Part shown: piece by piece, positions 1 to 7,940 of the stretch
How the letters are laid out: each line of letters starts with the position of its first letter
Position numbering within the stretch: position 1 is the first letter of the stretch
NCBI GenBank assembly: GCA_027486155.1
Contig: JAIXPR010000029.1
Location: 1 to 12,760, forward strand
Direction: 5' to 3'
DNA length: 12,760 nucleotides
Source of the DNA: Pseudomonadota bacterium
GTDB taxonomy: Bacteria; Bdellovibrionota_C; UBA2361; OMII01
Notes under the pieces: model-generated
Databases searched by the model: none
What the model saw: the letters and a program-made list of their open reading frames with translations, nothing else
Told to the model about the DNA's origin: nothing
Program-made: the position numbers and the translations under genes

Positions 1-1
1 A

Positions 2-901
2 GCTCCACTGGACTTCTCGGGAGCCGGTAAAACCTTCGTTGCAGCGTGGCGTCGGGCTGGTGGAGATATTCACTATCAGGTTCGTCCGACACGAGGAGGG
101 GTGTGGAAGAGCTATTCAATGCCAGGACACTATCCTGCTCTCGGTGATTACGATGGAGATGGAATCACTGACGTGGCGACCGTTACCGTTTCCGAAGATA
201 CGTTGGTCTGGAGGATTAAACGGTCCACGACAGGCGCTACCTCAGAGGTCAAACTCGGATCCGATCGTGATCGAGTTCTCACCGGTTGTAGGTTGCGTTC
301 CTCCGCTAAGCACTCACTTGTCACCTACGCTCCTAAACGTCGACAACTACTGATTCGTGAACTTGATGAGCGTACTACAGTCACCGGTGATGTCTCCACA
401 ATCATCAAGGGGCAACTCCTTGGGTGTGGAGATGTCAATGGGGATGATATTGATGAGGTGCTCTTCGAGATACCTGGAAGGTCCAAAGACTCTGACGCGG
501 TCGTGGCGTTGGATATCAACGGGAAGCGTATCCTAACCAAGGATCTCTCCCGCTTCGTTCGAGGATATGTGGTTCTGCGCTCCGGGACCGAGGCTCCACT
601 ACTTGCGATCCTGCACGGCACAACGCGGCGAGGTATTCCGATAGCCGTAGAAACGATGGCTGGAACCTTCGCATTCCCACTATTTTACGTCGATTGGGGA
701 GCGACGATAGCTACAGGTCTCTTCGGCGACCGCGCCAGTGACCAACATGCCGGGATTGTGTGGTCCGACAGAGAGTCACGTAATGTCTACCATAGAACGT
801 TCACGAGAAACGCCAAGACCAAGCGGTTATTTAAGCTCCCTCAAGGGTACAGACTCCTGCGTGGCGCGAACGTCATGGGTACGGGTGGGAAGAGCAGATG
901 A
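2..901 (+). CDS. VCBS/FG-GAP repeat protein, 3' part only
   Basis: The reading frame is open from the left edge of the window to a TGA at 899-901, so the start and N-terminal part lie outside and only about 299 C-terminal residues are seen. A GTG at 101 could be read as a start, but the upstream frame (beginning APLDFSGAGK) already reads as repeat-protein sequence, so it is very likely internal. Two Asp/Gly-rich, Ca-binding-like loops typical of FG-GAP/VCBS repeats are visible: DYDGDGITD at 146-172 and GDVNGDDIDE at 428-457. They sit in beta-strand-like sequence suggesting propeller blades. Such proteins are normally exported, but no signal peptide can be checked here. No anchor, sortase motif or recognised C-terminal sorting domain is seen. 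The call is to a repeat family; the function is unknown. Confidence 0.75.
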   Translation, partial: APLDFSGAGKTFVAAWRRAGGDIHYQVRPTRGGVWKSYSMPGHYPALGDYDGDGITDVATVTVSEDTLVWRIKRSTTGATSEVKLGSDRDRVLTGCRLRSSAKHSLVTYAPKRRQLLIRELDERTTVTGDVSTIIKGQLLGCGDVNGDDIDEVLFEIPGRSKDSDAVVALDINGKRILTKDLSRFVRGYVVLRSGTEAPLLAILHGTTRRGIPIAVETMAGTFAFPLFYVDWGATIATGLFGDRASDQHAGIVWSDRESRNVYHRTFTRNAKTKRLFKLPQGYRLLRGANVMGTGGKSR

Positions 902-930
902 TAAGACGGTGATACGGGGATTCCGACGAT

Positions 931-982
931 AGGATGTCCCGAACGAGGGCGTAGCGGAACATGCGCACCCGCTCGTTATCCT
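931..982 (+). terminator. Long imperfect hairpin after the VCBS gene, possible terminator
   Basis: AGGAT (931-935) pairs with ATCCT (978-982) and AACGAG (942-947) pairs with CTCGTT (972-977), with further partial GC pairing inside. It begins 30 bases after the stop of the VCBS-repeat gene. The sequence after it is pyrimidine-rich (CTCCTCTTTATCC) but has no clean T run, so a factor-independent terminator is possible but not certain. Confidence 0.35.
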
Positions 983-1054
983 CCTCTTTATCCTTATCAT
1001 CCTCTTGCACCTGCACCGGTTTCCTCATTTTCATCCCGCGCTGGAACCTTTGAG

Positions 1055-1106
1055 TGCGTCATCGTAAGTCAGTTTTTGGTGAGGAACGATAGCTGACGAT
1101 GACGCA
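1055..1106. repeat. 11-bp perfect inverted repeat, alternative fold of copy A
   Basis: TGCGTCATCGT (1055-1065) is perfectly complementary to ACGATGACGCA (1096-1106), with a 30-base loop that includes TTTTT. The right arm is also the left arm of the palindromic element at 1094-1162, so the two pairings exclude one another. It lies between two convergent genes and could act as a terminator for either. That role is an inference. Confidence 0.55.
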
Positions 1107-1162
1107 AACGCTTGATGGGAACCATCCACGGCTATCGGTTTACGTTTATTTAGTCATCGTGA
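1094..1162. repeat. Dispersed palindromic element, copy A
   Basis: Outer arms TGACGATGAC (1094-1103) and GTCATCGTGA (1153-1162) pair at 9 of 10 positions. Between them lies a 27-base core (1120-1146, beginning AACCATCCACGG and ending TCGGTTTACGTT) that matches the core of copy B (7977-8003) at 25 of 27 positions. The middle arm pair is A:T here (1099/1157) and C:G in copy B (7949/8025), a compensatory change. The right arm overlaps the last codons and stop of the leftward nuclease gene. It resembles a small REP/MITE-like or terminator-type intergenic element; no family is recognised. Confidence 0.65.
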
Positions 1163-1912
1163 TTCGTTGTCCCACACCTCCACCTTCGCGGCCCGCGCTC
1201 TGTACGCGCAATGCGCACATGTCTCAGATGCCGCTGGTATCATGGACGAGGTTAGTAGCTGGAAGATTTGCGTAAGGCACGATTCTATCCACTCGGTGTT
1301 TCCCTCGTAGGGGAGAACCTTGATAGAGAAGTCGAGTCGAGCATCGAAGTTTGAGCGCTCCTTGTTTCCGTTGCAGTACACAAAGTACGCGGTGTTCGAG
1401 ACCTTAAAGTTATTCTTGCGGAAGAGCCATTGATAGATCTCGACCTGGCGTTTGTATCCGATCTGCCAATCGGCATCTAGTGAAACCTCACCGTTCTTAG
1501 CGGTAGCTTTATAATCGACGATGTAGAGCTCTCCCGCCGGATTGACCCAAACGTCATCGACTCCCCCCGTAATCAGGAGGGGGATGTTCGGAAGGAGATA
1601 AGTGATACCTCGACGGAGCGAGTCTCTCCAAACGTCCATGTCTGGATGGTCGAAAGGAACTCCATCGATACCGTTCTCCGTCATCAGCGGGTGAGGCTTT
1701 TGAGCTTTTCGGCACTCATCAAACTCCCTCTTTAAGAGTTCATCGACAGCGGTGTTGAGACTAAAAGGAGGGCCGGGAGGTTGAGCAATACCGAGACGTC
1801 GATCAAGGTAAAAGCACCTGGCGCATTTCAGGTAGAGATCGATCTTTGAGCGACTAAGACGGAAGGGTTGATCGGATTGTGGGTCAAAGAGGTTACGCTT
1901 TCGAGGTGCCAT
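1154..1912 (-). CDS. PD-(D/E)XK superfamily nuclease, Cas4/RecB-like
   Basis: A 252-residue protein with the nuclease core of the PDDEXK_1 (Cas4/RecB/AddB-type) family. It shows GGVDD at 116-120, IVDYK at 131-135 (the paired acidic and lysine catalytic residues: D120, D133, K135), then QVEIYQWL at 156-163, which holds the usual downstream Gln and Tyr. Two Cys pairs, CARC (30-33) near the N terminus and CAHC (232-235) near the C terminus, could hold an Fe-S cluster as in Cas4 and AddB, although Cas4 usually splits its cysteines one plus three. Such enzymes cut DNA ends using Mg/Mn. The start ATG lies 10 bases from the end of the upstream 86-residue gene, so it is the last gene of the leftward block. 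No CRISPR array or cas genes are visible, so a repair or DNA-metabolism role is more likely than CRISPR adaptation. Its final codons lie inside a repeated element. Confidence 0.8.
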   Translation of the reverse strand: MAPRKRNLFDPQSDQPFRLSRSKIDLYLKCARCFYLDRRLGIAQPPGPPFSLNTAVDELLKREFDECRKAQKPHPLMTENGIDGVPFDHPDMDVWRDSLRRGITYLLPNIPLLITGGVDDVWVNPAGELYIVDYKATAKNGEVSLDADWQIGYKRQVEIYQWLFRKNNFKVSNTAYFVYCNGNKERSNFDARLDFSIKVLPYEGNTEWIESCLTQIFQLLTSSMIPAASETCAHCAYRARAAKVEVWDNESR

Positions 1913-1921
1913 GGGGTCTTT

Positions 1922-2182
1922 CTACACCCGCGCCAAATTCGCGGCTAGGGCTTTTGGGTTTGTGTGGTCGAGGTGTTTCACCAGGTGAGTTAGGGTGCAT
2001 ACAAGATTTATGTCGTCGGGAAATCGAGGAGGTAACTCCCTAGGTTTTGGAGGTTGTGCGGTAAGGAGGGAATATTCACAAAGAGCGCGAGGAGAGGGGA
2101 CTGCTGCAGGCCGCCTCGTTGTGTGGCTCTCGTCGATCTCGTTGTGAAAAATTAGTTCACGAATCCCTGAAGCGAGGCTCAC
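1922..2182 (-). CDS. Small unknown protein, coupled to the U32 gene
   Basis: An 86-residue reading frame that starts with GTG overlapping the TGA of the upstream U32 gene by 4 bases (GTGA) and ends 9 bases before the nuclease ATG. That tight packing is the main evidence that it is real and translationally coupled. The protein has a basic, Pro-rich middle (residues about 23-55) and a C-terminal part that looks helical (INLVCTLTHLVKHLDHTNPK, then a short tail). There is no signal peptide, membrane segment or Cys motif. I do not recognise a family. By position it could be an accessory of the nuclease or of the U32 protein. Confidence 0.6.
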   Translation of the reverse strand: MSLASGIRELIFHNEIDESHTTRRPAAVPSPRALCEYSLLTAQPPKPRELPPRFPDDINLVCTLTHLVKHLDHTNPKALAANLARV

Positions 2183-4734
2183 TCAGAGAGAGAGGAGGAC
2201 GAAGCGGCCATAACCGTTTTGAGACCAGGATCCGCGACCGAACCGAGCGCGGTCAGCGAGGCGAACTCCTTCTTTCGGTCGTGATATCCACGAATGTTGT
2301 AAAGCTGCCCGCTCGTGACTCCATACCGATCGCTCATACCGAGTTTCGCCATGGCGGTTTCCACCGCTACCCCGTGAAAGAGTACATCCGCGTACGCCTC
2401 TATCTTCTCGCGAAGTTTTGCTGCGCTCTCAAAGAGTCCATCAACTCTAAAGGTCGAAATTCCGCGCGCTTGAAGCGCTGGAATAAGGGTGCCAGCCGAC
2501 TGCGGAACGCCGTTAAACATGGTGTTCCGACACTCAGCGTCGGCTTTAAGAGGATGAAGAGCCCCCTTGGAGTCGCGAAGCTCGACGCGATGCTTTTCAC
2601 ACGGCCGTCCGCAATCGCGGTAACTTGAGCCCGTTGAGAGGAACGCCGCGAAGACGCAGTGCTCCATGTGGAAAGCGGGAATGTAGTGGTGCGCGGTTAC
2701 CTCAAGCTTCGAACCATCGCACGACGCGGCGAGCTCCAAAAGCTGCTCCCCGTTCAGGTCAAAGCTAGGACAGATTCGTGAGAGTCCCTTCGAAAGAAGG
2801 TAGGAGGCCGAGATCGAGTTCGTGACATTTAAGCTGAAATCACCGATGAGGGTTAGCCCACTCTTCCCGAGGTATTCAAGAGCGCCCAGGTTGCGCACAA
2901 GCACTTCGTCAGGCTTCAGTCGTTCGATAACCTTAAGGTGGGCCAGCTCTCCTGGCTTTAGAATGCGAGTCGTCGCGATCCCCACCCTGTAGCCCATCGC
3001 GCGTACCCGCTCAGAGGCTGGCCCGTACTCCTTTCCGAACTCAAAGTCGAGGAATACGGTCGAGATGGGGAGGTTTCCAAGCCTCTCCAGTTGCTCGATC
3101 TCTCGAACGAGCACATTGAGGCGTGGTGCTTGCGCGTTTGAGGGCTGGGATGCGCGGGACCTGATCCACGATTGCATCTCCTCCGCTGAGCGAATCGCGA
3201 TAGATGACCTCATGAGTCGTTGGTTCTCAAGATCGTGACAGAGGGAACGGCGAATCTCCTTAAGCTCTTTGGAGTTAAGGAAACATCCCCCTACGGTGTT
3301 GTTCGTAAGGTTTGAGAGGGTGAAGACAGTTCCCCCAAGGGAGCCTAGCTCCGCGGAGAGGCTTTTGGTCGACAGGGGAGCCTTCGTCGCCGGTTGCAGA
3401 GGAGATGACGAACGTGCGATCGCTTGGTGGCCATCGATATCGGTCGCCGTTATGACGAGCGGTTCTCCGATCCCTCCGGTCACGTTCATCGTAACAGGGA
3501 TCTTCTTGAGAAGCGTTTTATCCGTGAAGGACCTTCGAACCTCCGCCTCAAGGTGAGGGGAGCTGTTCACATAGGCATGCATCCCCGCGCGTACCGTCGC
3601 GAGGGGGAATGAACGGCTAAAGGAAACACAAGAGCCGTTTCGACCGGAGCGAACGTGGAAAACGGTGGCGCCGCCCTTCTCTTTGGATTCATGATCGACA
3701 AACACAATCCCTTCTCCAGCCTCGATCGGTAGCTCCGTATCAATTGTGATGCCGTCGTGAGAGATGTTGGTAACGATCCCAAGATAGAGTCCGTGATGGC
3801 TACTCACGCGCGCAGGAACGAGTCGTTGATGGTTTACCCCATCGAACCAGCCGTTGAAGAACCCTCGGGAGTATACGCGGGACATCTCGTTCTTTTTAGC
3901 TTCTGTCTCGGCGGGTGAGAGGTGTCCCAGACTTCGCTCTTTGTACGCTCGCGCTGTGGTCGCGACATACTCGGGGGATTTGAGGCGCCCCTCAATCTTG
4001 AACGACTCAATTCCAAGCTCCACAAGGCGCGGAACATCGTCGAGTCCACACAGGTCTTGCGGTGATACGAGATAGCTTCTCTCGCCGAGCTCCCGTTTCT
4101 CGCCATCAACGATCAGGTCGTAGTGCAGTCGGCACGATTGAGCGCACTGCCCCCGATTCGCCGATCGCCCCCCGAGGCTTTCCGAGGTAAGGCACTGTCC
4201 GGAGTAGGAGACGCATAACGCGCCGTGCACGAATACCTCGAGTTCCTTGTTTGTAGCCGCTTTGATCTTCGCCATCTCAGGAATCGAAACCTCTCGACCG
4301 AGGACATACCGCTCCATGCCGAGATCCTCGGTGAGCGCAATCGACTCGGCGTTGGTAACGGTCATCTGTGTCGAGGCGTGTACCGCCTGATCTGGCGCCA
4401 TCTGACGAATGAGGGCCGCGATTCCGAGATCCTGCACGATGAAGGCATCGGGTCGGAGGGGAATAACATCACGAAGGGCATCCACCACATCGGAGAGCTC
4501 CCGCTCGAAGATGAGGATGTTGAAGGCGAGGAAAACCTTAATGCCATAGAGATGCGCGTACTGGATCATCGCGCGCAGCTCTTCAAGCTCTAGGGTAGGG
4601 GCTCGACCACGGGCGTTAAAGCCAGGCATCCCCATGTACACCGCATCCGCGCCGTTATGAATGGCGGCGCGAAGCATATCCCAATTACCGACTGGGGATA
4701 GGATCTCTGGTGTGGCGATGGCAGTACCGGACAT
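2179..4734 (-). CDS. U32 peptidase-family protein, RlhA-like, two domains
   Basis: An 851-residue member of the U32 'collagenase-like' family. Its N-terminal half matches the family closely: ILSPVGNWDMLRAAIHNGAD (11-30), HASTQMTVTN (119-128), four conserved Cys (C174, C181, C197, C201) in the stretch around GQCLTSESLGGRSANRGQC (179-197), and FKIEGRLKSPEYV (245-257). Residues about 300-500 fit the DUF3656-type linker. A second U32-like part (about 540-800) has its own Cys quartet (C693, C708, C712, C735), around DCGRPCEKHRVELR. E. coli RlhA, a shorter member (about 650 residues), is needed for 5-hydroxylation of C2501 in 23S rRNA; longer two-part members are common in other bacteria and often only annotated as peptidases. 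RNA hydroxylation is thus plausible but not proven here. The gene lies 63 bases after the glycogen synthase gene with no terminator seen between them, and overlaps the next gene by 4 bases. Confidence 0.9.
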   Translation of the reverse strand: MSGTAIATPEILSPVGNWDMLRAAIHNGADAVYMGMPGFNARGRAPTLELEELRAMIQYAHLYGIKVFLAFNILIFERELSDVVDALRDVIPLRPDAFIVQDLGIAALIRQMAPDQAVHASTQMTVTNAESIALTEDLGMERYVLGREVSIPEMAKIKAATNKELEVFVHGALCVSYSGQCLTSESLGGRSANRGQCAQSCRLHYDLIVDGEKRELGERSYLVSPQDLCGLDDVPRLVELGIESFKIEGRLKSPEYVATTARAYKERSLGHLSPAETEAKKNEMSRVYSRGFFNGWFDGVNHQRLVPARVSSHHGLYLGIVTNISHDGITIDTELPIEAGEGIVFVDHESKEKGGATVFHVRSGRNGSCVSFSRSFPLATVRAGMHAYVNSSPHLEAEVRRSFTDKTLLKKIPVTMNVTGGIGEPLVITATDIDGHQAIARSSSPLQPATKAPLSTKSLSAELGSLGGTVFTLSNLTNNTVGGCFLNSKELKEIRRSLCHDLENQRLMRSSIAIRSAEEMQSWIRSRASQPSNAQAPRLNVLVREIEQLERLGNLPISTVFLDFEFGKEYGPASERVRAMGYRVGIATTRILKPGELAHLKVIERLKPDEVLVRNLGALEYLGKSGLTLIGDFSLNVTNSISASYLLSKGLSRICPSFDLNGEQLLELAASCDGSKLEVTAHHYIPAFHMEHCVFAAFLSTGSSYRDCGRPCEKHRVELRDSKGALHPLKADAECRNTMFNGVPQSAGTLIPALQARGISTFRVDGLFESAAKLREKIEAYADVLFHGVAVETAMAKLGMSDRYGVTSGQLYNIRGYHDRKKEFASLTALGSVADPGLKTVMAASSSSLSE

Positions 4735-4797
4735 GTCAGGTATTGTGTCGGTAATTGGACCCTAACGCAAAGATTAGAAGCCAGGAAACTCAGTTAG

Positions 4798-6780
4798 TTA
4801 GCGAGCTTTTTTAGCCGCCCGGGCGTGGATGGCGGTGAGTGGACGCTCTGAGCCTTGTGCAAGCCCCTTAGGCGGTTGATTTTTGTCTACCTCACCTGTC
4901 GCCATCGGTCGGGTGTCGTTCGCGACTCTATCCACATTTACCGGTTCGCTCGGAGCAGTGAGCGGTTGTACGCGAGGGGAGGAGGGAGGCTCGACGCACC
5001 CGAGCGCCGCGGCGTGCGCTTGGTGGTAATGGGCCGCCATAACATCCCAGGTAAATCGCTCGGTCAGGCGTTCAGCTCTATTGCGAAGCGCTATCCGCTC
5101 TCGACGATTCAGCTCACAGAACTTGTAGAGGTATGAGGTTAGTTGTTCGATCGTCTCCTGATTGCTCTGTCGAGAGCGGTTGAGAACGAGGGTACCGTTT
5201 TGCAATGCGTCAGGAACGTGCCGCTCAACGTAGGCGCCAAAGCCACTCAGATCCGTTGTAACCGTTGGGAGCCCAAGCGCGAGGCATTCAAGAGGGGTGT
5301 ATCCCCATGGCTCGTAGTAGCTAGGGAAGACACCCATGTGGCATCCACGAACGAACTGCTCGTAGTCCAGACTAAAGAGACTTGAGAGGGTTACGAAGTC
5401 GGGATGGAATACCACCTTAACGGGGTCTCCGGGGGCGTTCACGAGGTTACGATGGCGAAGGTGTCGCAAGACCTGGTCCTCCGCATCGTTCCACATATCG
5501 TGGGTGACGATAGGGGGCCACTGATTCGTCTTACGCGCGAGCATCGCTCGTTTGAGTCGAACCTGAACATCGTTCGGGAAGAGCTCCTCAAAGGTGGGCA
5601 TCCGACCACGAGCGGTGGCGTCGATCAGGCGCTGCGAGAGATTTTGCTCAAGGTCACGACAGGTGGCTTTGAGATCCTCGAAACGGAGGTGGTTTTGGAG
5701 TGAGGTTACGTTGAGGCTCTTGGTGGGCGCCCGCGTAATTATGAACGCCACAACTGTGGGTGGCTTCGGCATCAATTTGAGCCGCTCGTTGAGCTGGTGA
5801 AGGGACTCGATAAAGACATCCATTCCCTTGTTGAGGTATTCGTAGCGGCCACTCGTAAAGAAGTAGAGGGTGCGGTCGAGGTCGAATGAGTAGCTCGGGA
5901 AGAAGTGGCCCATGACGAACTCATGGATGCGCTCCTTGTACTTGAGGTGGAGGTTCTGGAATTCGTGGAGCGCCGTGAACTGGTGTGTATTCAGGCCGTT
6001 CGGAAGCACAAAGTCAGGCTTTCGGCCGAGAAGGAATTCAGCTTCGCGCGCGGTCACCTCGCTCACGGTAGTGAATACGTGCGACGCGTGCGCGGCGGCT
6101 CGTTCGATGGCGTATTTACTCCAGATGGTATAGTAGCGCGCGGCGTCATCCGCGTTGATCCATGGCAGGTTGGAGTAAAAGTTCGGGTCGTTTGAGGCGA
6201 TATATCGACCAAGCTGCGTGGCGTGAGTGGTGAATACCGTCGATACCGCCACGTTAAGATGGCGGAGTCGAGGGATTGCGGTGCCGGCCATCCATTCATG
6301 GAAGTGACCGATTATCTTTCGTTCAGGGACGGTGTCCCGTACCGCCTGCAGGAGTTCGGTGATGGCGCTTCCAAACGCCACCACCGCGTCGACCTCGCCA
6401 TCGTGTCCCTCGATCGAGATGCCGTTGTCGTTCCAGAGGAAGAACTTTGTTTCCCCGAGCCAGTTGTAGCACGCATTATAGTCGAGTAAGAGCGCTTGAG
6501 GATGTCCGTCGATAAGCCAGTGGCCGAAGTGACAGTTGATGCCCTTCGATGTCAGCCTCTGGATCGCGGGCTTAAGCCACTCGGGGGCATCGGACTTCTC
6601 AAACTCGAGGGAGCTGGTGTGCTGATTGTAAGGCCCCACCATGATGTAGTTGTCGCCCCAACGCTCGACCATGCTGGGCGCCTTGGTCTTCATGACGGTG
6701 TAGATGCCACCGATCTGATTACACACCTCCCACGCGAACTCAAAGAGGAGGCTTGAGGTGTTAAGGTCGGCGAAGTTCAT
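4798..6780 (-). CDS. Glycogen synthase, eukaryotic type (GT3 family)
   Basis: A 660-residue cytoplasmic glucosyltransferase that transfers glucose from UDP-glucose to glycogen ends. It is the animal/fungal GT3 type, not the usual bacterial GT5 GlgA. Landmarks in order: FEFAWEVCNQIGGIYTV (13-29), RWGDNYIMVGPYN (40-52), HFHEWMAG (159-166), TTHATQLGRYIA (184-195), PNGLN (260-264), GRYEYLNKG (311-319), PPIVTHDMWND (422-432) and PSYYEPWGYTPLE (486-498) with the E-x7-E pair E490/E498. The Arg cluster RRERIALRNRAER (559-571) keeps all six Arg of the human glucose-6-phosphate sensing helix, so G6P activation is plausible. The N terminus starts almost at the first strand and lacks the human phosphorylation sites; the tail after about 595 is an unrelated Pro-rich, basic stretch. 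The gene is divergent from tyrA and first in the leftward block. Horizontal descent from eukaryotes is not implied, since bacterial GT3 enzymes are known. Confidence 0.95.
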   Translation of the reverse strand: MNFADLNTSSLLFEFAWEVCNQIGGIYTVMKTKAPSMVERWGDNYIMVGPYNQHTSSLEFEKSDAPEWLKPAIQRLTSKGINCHFGHWLIDGHPQALLLDYNACYNWLGETKFFLWNDNGISIEGHDGEVDAVVAFGSAITELLQAVRDTVPERKIIGHFHEWMAGTAIPRLRHLNVAVSTVFTTHATQLGRYIASNDPNFYSNLPWINADDAARYYTIWSKYAIERAAAHASHVFTTVSEVTAREAEFLLGRKPDFVLPNGLNTHQFTALHEFQNLHLKYKERIHEFVMGHFFPSYSFDLDRTLYFFTSGRYEYLNKGMDVFIESLHQLNERLKLMPKPPTVVAFIITRAPTKSLNVTSLQNHLRFEDLKATCRDLEQNLSQRLIDATARGRMPTFEELFPNDVQVRLKRAMLARKTNQWPPIVTHDMWNDAEDQVLRHLRHRNLVNAPGDPVKVVFHPDFVTLSSLFSLDYEQFVRGCHMGVFPSYYEPWGYTPLECLALGLPTVTTDLSGFGAYVERHVPDALQNGTLVLNRSRQSNQETIEQLTSYLYKFCELNRRERIALRNRAERLTERFTWDVMAAHYHQAHAAALGCVEPPSSPRVQPLTAPSEPVNVDRVANDTRPMATGEVDKNQPPKGLAQGSERPLTAIHARAAKKAR

Positions 6781-7084
6781 AGATGAGACTCTAACCTAAG
6801 GCCTCAAATACATAGCATACCTCCATCAGGGAGATCGATGCGAAGAATGTAGAATTGATGAAAATTAGGTGGTCTAAACCGAATCATCGTGAGATTTTGG
6901 GCCAAGCTTGGTGAGTCGGTGTTTGAGAATTCAGATCGCTTGCGTGTGACTACGGCTCGGAGGCACGAGTCAGCGGCTCGCGCAGTAAGGGGCAGATCGG
7001 GAAGCCGGCCTCTGCGTCATTCGCTTCCTTTGTGGGAGAAAGCCTTATTTTGCCGACCGCTTTTATGCGGTGGAGACCAAGAAG
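6781..7084. other. Divergent intergenic region, glycogen synthase / tyrA
   Basis: About 300 bases without a supported gene, presumably holding promoters for both flanking genes. No strong sigma-70 promoter can be assigned by eye. On the minus strand, TATGCTATGTAT about 35-46 bases ahead of the synthase ATG is a possible -10 region without a convincing -35 box. A short hairpin, ACCGC (7056-7060) with GCGGT (7067-7071), abuts the tyrA ribosome binding site and could affect its access. No T-box, leader peptide or attenuator was recognised. Confidence 0.4.
7072..7075 (+). promoter_or_regulatory. Ribosome binding site choosing the tyrA start
   Basis: GGAG lies nine bases before the ATG at 7085, a normal Shine-Dalgarno distance. 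The upstream GTG at 7070 has no such site and would place GGAG inside the gene. A further in-frame ATG at 7097 has AGAGG only two bases ahead, which is too close. Confidence 0.55.
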
Positions 7085-7912
7085 ATGGCAGAGGTGATGG
7101 AACAAAAACACACGGTAGGGATCATCGGTGGTAAGGGACAACTCGGGGGGTGGTGCGCCGACCTCTTTCGAACTCGGGGGTATAACGTTCTGGTCGCCGA
7201 CCGCGACACCGCGCTGACTAATCTTGAACTTGTCGCTCAAGCTTCAATCGTGGTGGTCACCGTACCAATCGGGGTGACGGGGGCGGTGTTACGCGAGATC
7301 GGTGGGGCGCTGAGGGCGGATCAGCTCGTCGTGGACCTCACCTCCGTGAAGACCCCGTTCGTGTCCCTCATGGAGGCATCCAAGGCTGAGGTGCTGTCGC
7401 TCCACCCTATGTTCGCTCCGAGCCTCTCCTCTAAGGATGGGCAAAGCTGTATCGTGTGCGAGGTGAGGCCGCGGGGGCTTAGCCCACACTTTCTCGATGT
7501 CCTTCGTGATGAAGGGATCCGTTTGGTGTCCATGACCCCCGAGGCGCACGATAGGATGATGGCAGTGGTGCAGGGGCTTACACACTTCCAAGCGATCGCC
7601 GCCGCTCATTGCATGTCTGAGCTGAACTTTGATACAGGTGCGAGCCTCGAGAGTTCGAGTCCGGTCTATCGGCTACGCCTCGCGATGATCGGAAGGATCC
7701 TCGTCCAGAATCCAAGACTATACGCCGAGATTCAGATCTTCAACCCCTTCGTGCGCAAGGTCCTTGAGCAGCTACAGCGGTCGCATGATCGACTGATGGG
7801 ATACATTCTCGCGGAGGATGTTGACGGCTTCGCCGCCGAATTCTCCCGGGTGCGGGATATCCTGGGCTCATTCAGCACCGATTCGTTGCAGGAGCTCTCG
7901 AGGGTCGTGTAG
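7085..7912 (+). CDS. tyrA: Prephenate dehydrogenase (TyrA, no chorismate mutase domain)
   Basis: A 275-residue NAD(P)-dependent dehydrogenase of tyrosine synthesis, converting prephenate (or arogenate) by oxidative decarboxylation. The Rossmann motif is GGKGQLGG (15-22), and an Asp ending strand 2 (VADRD, 38-42) fits NAD preference. SLHPMFAP (105-112) carries the His equivalent to the catalytic His of E. coli TyrA. VQGLTHF (162-168) and SSPVYRLRLAMIGR (191-204), followed by NPRLYAEI (209-216), closely follow the dehydrogenase half of the E. coli T-protein. That enzyme has an N-terminal chorismate mutase domain, which is absent here. A GTG at 7070 would add five residues; the ATG at 7085 is preferred for its Shine-Dalgarno. 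The gene is alone on its strand, divergent from glycogen synthase, and followed by a large inverted repeat. No ACT regulatory domain is present. Confidence 0.93.
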   Translation: MAEVMEQKHTVGIIGGKGQLGGWCADLFRTRGYNVLVADRDTALTNLELVAQASIVVVTVPIGVTGAVLREIGGALRADQLVVDLTSVKTPFVSLMEASKAEVLSLHPMFAPSLSSKDGQSCIVCEVRPRGLSPHFLDVLRDEGIRLVSMTPEAHDRMMAVVQGLTHFQAIAAAHCMSELNFDTGASLESSSPVYRLRLAMIGRILVQNPRLYAEIQIFNPFVRKVLEQLQRSHDRLMGYILAEDVDGFAAEFSRVRDILGSFSTDSLQELSRVV

Positions 7913-7940
7913 GGGGCTACGCGTGGTGTTATGAATGCCT

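Noticed and set aside
2119..2628. A plus-strand frame of 169 codons
   Set aside because: It lies antisense to the end of the U32 gene and the small coupled gene, both of which have better support, and resembles no protein.
4735..4797. Terminator or promoter between glycogen synthase and the U32 gene
   Set aside because: No GC hairpin with a T run and no good -35/-10 pair is visible in these 63 bases, so separate transcription cannot be supported.
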